From: Aspidiotus rigidus
Lineage: Eukaryota; Arthropoda; Insecta; Hemiptera; Diaspididae
Assembly: GCA_035079385.1 (NCBI GenBank)
Contig: JAVHKY010000013.1
Span: 6,136,001 to 6,200,000, forward strand
Direction of reading: 5' to 3'
Length of the DNA stretch: 64,000 bases
The notes under the pieces were generated by a model that was given only the letters and a program-made list of their open reading frames with translations, did no database searches and was not told the origin of the DNA. This document shows, piece after piece, positions 22,401 to 30,380 of this stretch. Every line of letters starts with the position of its first letter. Positions within the stretch are counted from its first letter, which is position 1. The position numbers and the translations under genes are program-made.

Positions 22401-23999
22401 GTCTCGTCTTGAAAAAAGAACTAATAAGTCAGCAAATAATTGAGGCTCTGCTCGCCCAATAAAGAAACGATGAGTAAATACTCGAGACGAGTAAATATAT
22501 TTACTCATCTCGAGTTTTCGTTTCTTTATTGTGCGAGCAGAGCCTCAATTATTTGCTGAATTATCATTTTCTCTGCACGAAAAAATCTTAACCTTTACAG
22601 AACTAATAAGGTTTTTTTTTTTTTCTTTTTCTTTTGACTGGCTTTGTGCCTGATAATAAAGCAGCGAGTAACTGACTTTGCTTTTTGTAGGCTGAAGAGC
22701 TTACCAAAATTTAGTTTAAGTTTCAACTCGAAAGTTAATAGGCCTAAACTTCTATCCCTGCAAAAAATAATGGATGGCGGACTTTCCACACAAAAAAAAT
22801 TATAATAATAAAGATTGAGTATCTACAAATGATGGTAATAAAAAGAGGGACAGCATGAGATGTGTTCAATATATAAAGAATATAAGAATAGAATTTCATG
22901 TCCTGCGTACGTTTTCAATTTTTTTCCTGATCAGAACAAAGACCTAAAATGTAAAACATAGCCTATAAGGCTCCAACCTATTTGTGTCCACCTGTGCTCT
23001 ATCAACATCCTTGTCAATATCATAGAAATCTAAGAGTTTACTATATTATAACAACAGGTGCTTATCTAATTTTTTTTTCTTTAAATTTGAAGAATTTTTG
23101 ATAAGCTGTTATGATATTCCAGATAAAAATAACCACAATACAAAATCGTTGAGAGATGGTGAATGGGATGATCTTCATAAATACGATCAATATAGACGGA
23201 AAGAATTATGTCTTATTGCGCTACTAACCGTATTCGGAGATGTAAAAAAAACGAAGGAACTTGAAAATTTGCCTGTTCCAAAGGCGCAAATTTTCAAAGA
23301 ACTGAGAGTAGATAAATATTCTTTGAAACCTACCGAACATAATATTCTGTATGCCAACGTCATCTCCTGCCCATATTCTGTACCATTGTATGTGTACAAG
23401 AAAAAAGATCATGACAAAATTCTCCCCTTTGTTGCGAAGTACCCCTTCAAATTTCGAGATTACGTTTTTGATTTTGAATTCGTCATCTCGATCAAATACG
23501 GTAAGTACGAGTAATAGAAAATTCTTGGCGTTACACATTTAAGAAGCTTACATTCGTGTTATTGAGAATATTCAAGTGAGAGTATAAGGACTCCATAATA
23601 TTTGATAATATATTTTATTTTGTAGAAGAAGAAGAAGACTCGTTGTATCTTACAGAACGAGATATAAAAAATCACATATTTCACAAATTAGAGTTTGGAG
23701 ACCGTTGGGAACTTTGTTACGAAGCCAGGAAGTATGTTCGAGAAGAAATCACTATTGAGTTTTCCTACACCGAAAGACCGGGAATTTACGAATTTAAATA
23801 CCCGTTTGGAGGTGAGGAGCATATTGCCATCGACTGTCCTACTGAACCTGGAATGTGGTTGCGTATTAAAGATAACAATACAATAATGATTGCACGCACA
23901 TTTGAGGACTTTGAAGAATCCGACGACACTGAATCCGAATCCATTGAATCCGAACCCTCTGATAAATCCGACCCTATCGAATTCGACGACCCCGAATAA
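19428..23999 (+). CDS. Gene A: secreted two-module Cys protein, unrecognised family (3 exons)
   Basis: Exons 19428-19545, 23123-23500 and 23626-23999 join in frame through GT-AG introns, all phase 1, giving 289 aa. Exon 1 starts MKRNHLFTVSLAILNFNFSI, a likely signal peptide, and ends ...LFTLG. Exons 2 and 3 each encode a module with the same layout: a basic/aromatic segment, an LC followed by a short helix-like stretch (RRKELCLIA; DRWELCYEA), then a strand-rich part ending in a Cys-Pro motif (VISCPYSVPLYVYKKKD; IAIDCPTEPGMWLRIKD). The C-terminus is a Ser/Asp/Glu-rich acidic tail. Gene B downstream has the same exon plan and clear similarity. Two cysteines per module suggest one disulphide each (inference). 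I do not recognise the family. A secreted, rapidly evolving role such as a salivary effector is only a guess. Intron 1 (3.6 kb) is full of repeats. Confidence 0.75.
19882..20088. mobile_element. 207-bp TA-flanked MITE inside gene A intron 1
   Basis: About 79-base arms begin GGGCTTTTCCATGTCGGC and end in the reverse complement, GCCGACATGGAAAAGCCC. TA dinucleotides border both ends (19880-19881 and 20089-20090), the usual mark of Tc1/mariner-type insertion. No transposase is present. The open frame across it is symmetric noise. Confidence 0.75.
20091..22428. repeat. Gene A intron 1: repeats and homopolymer runs
   Basis: No exon supported. There are long A and T runs (for example about 20444-20464 and 20792-20818). 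At 21490-21775 lies a reverse-complement relative of the repeat at 2330-2690, sharing phrases such as TTAATTAAGCG and AAGCTGAAAGTACAAAA. Confidence 0.5.
22429..22559. mobile_element. 131-bp palindromic hairpin element
   Basis: TCAGCAAATAATTGAGGCTC at the left pairs with its reverse complement at the right, and pairing continues almost to the centre through CAATAAAGAAACGA / TCGTTTCTTTATTG and GAGTAAATA. It is non-coding and has the structure of a MITE. Its centre resembles the palindromes at 33.6-35.1 kb. Confidence 0.65.
22560..23122. other. End of gene A intron 1
   Basis: It ends in the acceptor ATATTCCAG|AT at 23122. No other feature seen. Confidence 0.5.
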
Positions 24000-24059
24000 T
24001 TATATTTTTCATTGACTTTTTGTTGGAAAGGGAGGGCCGTTGCAGACTATTAATCATTA

Positions 24060-24390
24060 GTTCGAGAGGCATTTGCTCGAAACGAACACGTTATTTCTTT
24101 ATTTTCGACAGTAAAAAAGTTTGTCCTCGTATTTGGAGACATCTTATCTGCCGGCTTTTGTGGCAATCTCTCATTACTTCTACAAAGTTATCGAACTGTT
24201 CAATACCTCCATGTACGTATGAGCGACCAATGACCATCTGTCCAGCTAACAACTAATGGAAAAAAGAGTTCACCAGGCTGCAGTATCAAGATGTACCTAT
24301 TCCTGCTTATCATAGACGAAGTATCGAAGAATGATCCGCGGACGACTTCAACATTCATATCCAAACTTCAAACCTTTTTAGGGCCTGCCG
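24060..24390 (+). pseudogene. Non-LTR retrotransposon reverse transcriptase fragment, frameshifted
   Basis: Switching between frames gives a broken LINE-like RT: CPRIWRHLICRLLW, then HYFYKVIELFNTSMYV, then a GVxQGC-like VHQ segment followed by MYLFLLIIDEV. These correspond to the KAFD..W...L and GVRQGC...LFLL.ID blocks of RTE/CR1-type elements. Frameshifts and a stop show it is dead. The assignment to non-LTR RT is moderate; the clade is not determined. Confidence 0.45.
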
Positions 24391-24946
24391 GCTCCTCCAA
24401 AATACAATTTATTCCCTTGAAAATTGGTCTTCAGAACGTGACTTTTGATTCTTTACCTCTTGAACGAAAGTCATATCACAAAACTCTCGCCGATCAAGTT
24501 TGTGAGGAGTGCGACTGATGAGAAGTACAGGAAGGACGGCATTTGCACAGAAGTTGAGAGCTCATCTTGTTTAGAATGTATCTAAAGTGAGGCGGAGACC
24601 AGGAGTTTGAACGGTGTCCAGCAAGTAGAAATAAAATATAATTGGCGCAATCGTACGCTAGCTGCTGCTCCGACGTCAAGGTGTCCATTTCTCCACAAAA
24701 CCACCATTAAACTCATCGACTTTTCCACTTTCGTGGCTACCTCAAAAATATCAAACCAAAGTACCAACAAAAATTTCCATTACTTACCACAAAAGAGCAA
24801 TAGATCCACCTTTCTCTGCGTACAGACATCCCTCAGTTCGCAAGACCGGTTCAAGCTATTTAGGCGCTCTGGGCAAAATTTAGGCTAAGCGCCTTTAAAA
24901 ACTTCGTCTCTTCGTCTGGCCTCCCTGTAGTGGGTGAATCCATGTC
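24391..24946. other. Probable retrotransposon debris, unassigned
   Basis: It lies between two LINE-like fragments and has no continuous frame. It is likely degraded mobile-element sequence, but no motif is clear enough to name. Confidence 0.3.
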
Positions 24947-25371
24947 TCATCTTCTCGTGTGTGCACGCATGTGACTAATGAGCCCGATCCGTGATGTTAT
25001 GGTTCGTCCGCACGTATCGCATTGGTAGGATGGAGTTTCGGTCAGCGCGCCTTGTTTACGAGGGGCCGCGCTTGGGGAATAGACCGGCGTTGTTGCTAAT
25101 TAAGATGCGCCAGTGGAAACGGTCCTGACAAGCGGTCTCCCAATCTTTCTCTACTTTTGCCAGGTTTAGTGCTGCATGGCAGACACCTTTATACCGCTTG
25201 CGCTAGCCCCCCCCCTTGCGCCTGGTACCATCTCTCGCTGTAGAGTACCTGTCGGCGGAGTCTGTCGTCGCTCATTCTTGCTACATGTCCGAGCGAGCGC
25301 AGCGTAGAGCGCGTCACCATATATTCAATGGATCCGCAATTAGCACGCTCGAGGACGCGAGCGTTTGACAT
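24947..25371 (-). pseudogene. C-terminal end of a non-LTR retrotransposon ORF2 (truncated, frameshifted)
   Basis: On the minus strand the frame from 25371 reads STLRSLGHVARMSDDRLRRQ, matching the R..GHV.RM.D.RLP block near the end of many LINE ORF2 proteins. After frameshifts it continues with WETACQDRFHWR (the WE..A.DR..WR block). It ends in a C2H2-like finger, YQCDTCGRTITSRIGLISHM, then RAHTRR and a TGA stop at 24947-24949. That finger terminus is typical of these elements. Only the 3' part is present and it is not functional. Confidence 0.75.
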
Positions 25372-25439
25372 AACCTAGTATTCGCTGTAATTGCCGTTGA
25401 TGAAATATTTCCAGCGATTTGAGCTGCCATCTGTAAACG

Positions 25440-25817
25440 GTCTAAAAACTAAGACTTCAAACATAGTTTAATCTCTATGTAGAAAAATCTTCTGACAAAG
25501 CAAAAGAGAAAAACGAGGGCTTCCTCAACGAAGTTAAACGGGGAATTCAGGGAACCTGTTCTATGGGTCGAATTGGTTTTAATATTGAGAATTTAAATCG
25601 AAATCTTAAAGAATTTGAAATTTTTCTAAGTCTGTTGTGTCACGATATACACAGTCTGAAAATAAACATTTTTTCAACTTCCATTCCCATCATATTTACG
25701 GGGATATGTGTGTTCTCCTATCATATTTCGATCGTGACGTCATAGGGTCAGAAGACGAAATTTTTCCAAGTCCCCCCCCGCCTTCGAGCTCTATGATAGG
25801 AGGGGGACTTGGACCAT
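25440..25817. repeat. Dispersed 'GGGACTTGG' repeat family, copy
   Basis: It contains the recurring phrases CAGGGAACCTGTTCTATGGGTC, CTATGATAGGAGGGGGACTT and GAAATTTTTCCAAGTCC that reappear at 30.4-33.5 kb and 39-41 kb. It is non-coding. It is interrupted at 25818 by the hammerhead-bearing element. Confidence 0.5.
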
Positions 25818-26023
25818 TAGAATATTGTCCTCGTAAGTACAGACATAATGAGAAAAAGCAGAAAACTCTCACGTAAAGCGTTTTCTGCTTTTTCTCATTG
25901 TATGTTCAACCCTGATGATGGATACATCCGAAACGCGTCGGTTTGGTTATTTTGTAAATATTGTGAGAGGCAGCGCCGAATAAATAATAAAAAGTTTTCT
26001 CATTATGTCTAGACTTGGACCAT
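25806..26023 (+). mobile_element. ~194-bp retroelement-like unit with hammerhead core and 12-bp target duplication
   Basis: The direct repeat GACTTGGACCAT (25806-25817 and 26012-26023) flanks a unit with 16-base inverted ends, AGACATAATGAGAAAA (25841-25856) and its complement (25995-26010). The unit holds a short hairpin, CAGAAAAC...GTTTTCTG, and a hammerhead-like core. No ORF is present. A 12-bp duplication fits retrotransposition rather than a cut-and-paste MITE. It is probably a non-autonomous Penelope-related or retrozyme-like element; this class is inference. Confidence 0.6.
25908..25943 (+). ncRNA. Hammerhead ribozyme-like motif
   Basis: Order seen: AACC, CTGATGA, T, GGA/TCC stem with loop TACA, GAAA, CGCG, TC, GGTT. 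AACC/GGTT form stem I. GGA/TCC form a short stem II. The self-complementary CGCG, with the flanking A-U pair, gives a minimal stem III of the kind that can work as a dimer. UC occupies the cleavage position. One extra U follows CUGAUGA compared with the consensus, so self-cleavage is uncertain. Hammerheads of this minimal type are known from Penelope-like elements. Confidence 0.5.
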
Positions 26024-26214
26024 CTTTGCCAAAGTGTAATTTATACCATTTTGACATCATCAGATCATGAAATCATAGGGTCGAAAGTTGAAATTTTTCT
26101 TAGTCCAACTTTTGACCTGTGTATGATAGGAGAGGAACTCGGAACATTTTTGGCAATGATGTTGGACTTGAACTACTTTTGTTTTGGCCGTATATCACAC
26201 GGCGCGCAGCAGAT

Positions 26215-26560
26215 TCTGTGCAGTGTGCAAAGTTGATTATTTGTGTATACTCAGGTCATCGGCATAAAGAATTGGCGATGTTACTAAAGATATCATTTAT
26301 TTCTGTCCCACTGAGGGGTGGCCCTTGTGGGACTCCATTGGATTGAATGTGAATAGAAGAGACTTGATTTGCTGCTCTGACTTGCAAGGAACGGTTTTAT
26401 AGATAGTTTTCTAAAAGTTGTGGGAAACGACCAAGGGAAACCATATTTGTGAAGGGCGAGGAGGATGTGGTGTCGCCAGACTCCCGGGAATGCGTTTTTT
26501 AAATCGAAAAAAAGTGAAAATATGCTTGATTTATTGGAGTTTGCTTGATGGTCATCCATA
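26215..26560 (-). pseudogene. Jockey-like non-LTR reverse transcriptase fragment, frameshifted
   Basis: On the minus strand: FFDLKNAFPGVWRHHILLAL (RT block with DLK.AF), then GVPQGPPLSGTE, then in a shifted frame ILYADDLSIH with the YADD catalytic box. Block order and spacing are those of a LINE RT. Frameshifts separate the blocks, so it is inactive. It is on the same strand as the C-terminal fragment at 24947-25371, but the order is not that of one intact element. Confidence 0.75.
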
Positions 26561-26956
26561 TCTTGAATTGTTTAGATTGAAAAAAATATGATTCTTGTTT
26601 TTTAAAACATTCAAAGAGAATGGAAATGAAATTAAACGTTAGCTTCGTGTCTTCCAAGCTTCAACTTGGTTGATCTAAATTTATTTATGGCACAAGTACG
26701 TTGTAGTTGTATTTGCTAAAAATCAGGTACGCTTACCTTCTGCAAAGTCAAATTTCAGCACCAAAAATCCAAACATTTCTTCAATATTTTTTTTATTTAT
26801 TTGTTTTTCTGTGTTACACCTACTAATCCATATTAGAGTTTCAACACATCACAAAAACCTAGTCAAACAGAATTTTTCCACATGTTTCTGCAATACACAA
26901 TGGATATGCGAGACACTTTTCATTTGATATAAAAGTTGACGCCCATCAACTCCAAA
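26561..26956. other. Upstream region of gene B
   Basis: AT-rich. A TATAAAA at 26928-26934 lies only 29 bases before the ATG, which is too near to act as the promoter of a transcript with a normal leader unless the leader is almost absent. No other element recognised. Confidence 0.35.
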
Positions 26957-29785
26957 ATGTTACGATATAATTTTTCGATAGCATATTATGTGAGGACCTT
27001 TTCAATTTTGATTTCCTTTATGGAAATTGAAGGGGAGAACAAATTCGAAGGAGTTATGTACATTAAAGATGGAAATATATTCACTATAGGTAAGTAAATT
27101 TTACTAGAAGCTCAAAAAGTTTTTCGACTGAATAAATTTTTGAAATGTTGAATTTTCTTCCATGGTATTTTAGATAGTAATCAAGAAAACCTATCTAGAA
27201 ATAATGGTAAATCCGATGATTTTTCCGACTATGATGGATATTTGCGTTGGAGTCTATGTTGTGATGCGCTAAGATATGTTTTCAAAGGAGTAAAAATTGA
27301 TAGAAACGAATATTACCCTGTGCCCGAAGCGCGTTTCTTTAAAGACACAATTGCAGGAACTTCTCTAATTCTTAGCAAGGACATTTCGCGCATCAAAGCC
27401 ATCTCCTGCCCTTTTTCGGTACCGTTGTACGTGTACAGAAGATATGATTTTCATTTTCCCGTGATTGCAAAATATCGATTCAAGTTTCGATTATGGGCTT
27501 TCGATATAGAGTATGTGAAGTCTGCCGTTGAGGGTAAGTACTCGAGCCTATCACAATCAAACCTTGCAAATTTACTGGAATGAACTATCTCTCATATGAG
27601 GGATTTCAGTGTAGACTGATACTGAAAACATGCACATATTGCAAGTCAAAAATGAGGTACAGTAGGCGGATTTTCTCTCCTAAAATGACAAGAGTGGAGA
27701 AGCATCTAGGTCATTGAAGTTTGAAAATACTTCGACGGGATTTTAATAACTAAATATGTATAGATATTCCTACGAAGGCTGACTAGGTTTCTAGGGACTA
27801 CTAAAGAAAGATGGATTGCATATTCTGTTGATTGAAGGAAATTATAACTGAAAGTACGATTCAAAATGACTAGAGCGGAAAATTATCTAGGATCTAGGTA
27901 AAGGATTCTAATGACTAGGTATAACTATTTCCACGAAGCCTGACCAGGTTTCTGGAGCCTATTAAAGAATGGGGGATAGCGTATTCTGAATAGAATATTC
28001 TCCTCGTGGGTACGAGCCATCGTATATAGTTGTGGAGAGGTACAAGCACGTAACTTTACACAAAGAGCTACAGCAGCACAGAACTGAAACAAATGTTTAT
28101 TGGCAAAGAACAACCGACGAGCACAATTAGAAAATTATTCGAAAAAAAAAAAAAAAAAAAACCAAAGGTGGAAATAAAAGTATAAATTTAAAAAAAAAAA
28201 GAATAATTGTAAAGGAGTGGTCAAAACAAAAGGTAAAAAAAAACGAGTTAAAAACAAAGAAAACTAAACGAATACCAGGTGAGGCCTGTATAAGTCTGAA
28301 AAAGCAGAAAAGCGAGCTGTAGCGAGTTTGTAAGGAGTCGACCGGTTTCGATCGTGCGCAGATGATCATCATCAGGATGGAACTGAAGCGACGCGGTAGC
28401 CGGAGTGTATGAGAGAAGAGAAACGAAGAGTTGGGCGCATCAAGAATTAACCGGTGGTGGATGTCGATAGTTGTAGGGACCCTGTTCGTCCCTCTCAAAA
28501 ATCCGGGATTTATAAGCTGGAGTGCGGGGATTGTGATGCGGAATATCTAGGTCAAACTGGCAGAAAACTCCGCCTGCGCCTCCCATAACATAAGGCAGCC
28601 TACACTAAAAAAGACGTAACTAAATCCGCTTTCGCCGCACACTGTCTCGAGACAGGGCATAATTTTGCAAAAAAATCCTCTTCTCTTCTTCACACTTGTA
28701 CAAAAGGATATAACATGAATCGTCTAGAAGAAGTAGAGATTATCGCCGCTGTTACAGCCGGGCATAACGTGCTGAATGATTTAGAAGGTACCTACGTCAA
28801 CCCGTTCATACAATTTTTCTACAACTATCGACATCCACCACCGGTTAATTCTTGATGCGCCCAACTCTTCGTTTCTCTTCTCTCATACACTCCGGCTACC
28901 GCGTCGCTTCAGTTCCATCCTGATGATGATCGTCCGCGCACGATCGAAACCGGTCGACTCCTTACAAACTCGCTACAGCTCGCTTTTCTGCTTTTTCAGA
29001 CTTATACAGGCCTCACCTGGTATTCGTTTAGTTTTCTTTGTTTTTAACTCGTTTTTTTTTTACCTTTTGTTTTGACCACTCCTTTATAATTATTCTTTTT
29101 TTTTTTTTAATTTATACTTTTATTTCCACCTTTGGTTTTTTTTTTTTTTTTTTTTTTCGAATAATTTTCTAATTGTGCCCGTCGGTTGTTCTTGGCCAAT
29201 AAACATTTGTTTCAGTTCTGTGTGCTGTAGCTCTTTGTGTAAAGTTACGTGCTTGTACCTCTCCACAACTATATACTAGATAGCATATTCTGCTGACTGA
29301 AGGAAATGATGACTTGAAGTACGATTCAAAATGACTAGGGTAAAGAAGCACCTAGGCGTTTGAAGTTTGAAAATACTTCGAAAGGATTCTAATGACTAGG
29401 TATAGATATTTCCAGCCTCCTAAAGAAAGGTGGATAGCATATTTTGCTGATTGAAGGAACTAGTTATTCTGATAGACTCTTATTTCGTATTACATTTGTA
29501 GCACGTACAACGGACAGCTTCGCAAAAGAGGAACTGCGCAGACATATATTCTACACCTTGGAGTTCGGGGATCGTTGGGAACTTTGTTTTGAAGCTAGCA
29601 AGCTTGCAGGAGATAAAGTCACTATCGAATTCTCAAATGTCGCGAAACCGGACTTTCACAGATTCGATTATGTACATGGAACTGAGGAGTATATTGCCAT
29701 CGCGTGCCCAACTAAACCCACTTTATATTTACGTTTTAAAGCTAACAATGCGATAGTGATAACACAGGTCTACAAACAAAAGTAA
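26957..29785 (+). CDS. Gene B: secreted two-module Cys protein, tandem paralogue of gene A (3 exons)
   Basis: Exons 26957-27089, 27174-27533 and 29502-29785 join in frame, all introns GT-AG and phase 1, giving 258 aa. Exon 1 encodes a likely signal peptide (MLRYNFSIAYYVRTFSILIS) and ends ...IFTIG, as gene A ends LFTLG. Module 1 has LRWSLCCDALRYV and AISCPFSVPLYVYRRYD. Module 2 has HIFYTLEFGDRWELCFEA and YIAIACPTKPTLYLRFKAN. Exon 3 is roughly half identical to gene A exon 3 by eye; exon 2 is more diverged. The acidic tail of A is absent: B stops soon after ITQVYKQK. Exon phases allow modules to be added or lost without breaking frame. Intron 2 (about 2 kb) holds a tandem repeat split by a Penelope-like element, yet the exons remain open, so the gene may still work. 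Function not recognised. Confidence 0.75.
27600..28022. repeat. Degenerate tandem repeat in gene B intron 2 (left part)
   Basis: Units of about 150-190 bp share GCATATTCTG, TGATTGAAGGAA, TACGATTCAAAATGACTAG, GATTCTAATGACTAGGTAT and GAAGCCTGACCAGGTTTC. The array resumes at 29282-29460, on the other side of the Penelope-like insertion, which shows the insertion came later. Confidence 0.65.
28023..29275 (+). mobile_element. Penelope-like element fragment with ~456-bp inverted flanks
   Basis: Arms 28023-28478 and 28818-29275 are near-perfect reverse complements. Between them (28499-28855) one plus frame encodes a GIY-YIG endonuclease domain: SGIYKLECGDCDAEYLGQTG, then AFAAHCLETGHNF and NRLEEVEIIAA, with one internal stop. 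GIY-YIG downstream of RT, and flanking copies that may be inverted, are features of Penelope-like elements. The RT is missing, so this is a 5'-truncated copy that cannot move by itself. Long A/T runs lie inside both arms. Each arm carries a hammerhead-like motif. Confidence 0.8.
28920..28955 (+). ncRNA. Hammerhead-like motif in Penelope-like flank (mirror copy at 28340-28375, minus)
   Basis: CTGATGA, T, stem GATCGT/ACGATC with loop CCGCGC, GAAA, self-complementary CCGG, TC. The core order fits a minimal hammerhead, with the same extra U as the other copies. Stem I pairing next to the core is poor, so this copy may be inactive. Confidence 0.4.
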
Positions 29786-30380
29786 AACTTTGTATAGATG
29801 GATTTGAAGATGTGAAAAAAGTTTTTTCTGTCCGTATTATTTCAACTTAAATGAACCCCATAGAAAATCAGGGCACATCGTTCAATTCCGATGAGGAGTT
29901 CCTATACCATGTGAAACAACATTGTAAAAATTCTTTATAAGACGGTGAAATAATTAGTAATTAAAACTTTGGCGTTCGTCAAAACTTCATCGTGAAAGAT
30001 AGCATCGGCAAAAGCTGTAAAATATAAATTTTCTTATACTCGATTATTTTTATCTTAAATTCATTTTTTTATCATTGCGAGCAGATGCGGTTGGCTGAAA
30101 AAAAATATGCCGAAAAAAGGAAAGGAAAAAAAGAAGAGAAAGGAGAAAATTATTAAGGTGAGATGAAGTCATCGGAACTGAAACGTGTGTCGTCAAGGAC
30201 AGAGTCGCCTGAACGAATAGAAGCGGCAATCGTTTCAACTCTCAACCTATTGAGACGGTCTTGGGTCGCTTTGTAAGGCGGTTTAAAATTAGTAAGATCG
30301 AAGCTATAATTGTTAACAGAGAAACACTTCTATAGTTTTATTTTTTTTTTGAGAAATTCACCGTGCGCTGTCCGGCGAAA
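29786..30380. other. Downstream flank of gene B
   Basis: Contains ATTAAA at about 29961, a possible weak polyadenylation signal. No other gene feature seen. Confidence 0.35.

Noticed and set aside
26928..26934. TATAAAA as promoter of gene B
   Set aside because: It is only 29 bases before the start codon, so transcription would begin at or after the ATG; kept only as a note.
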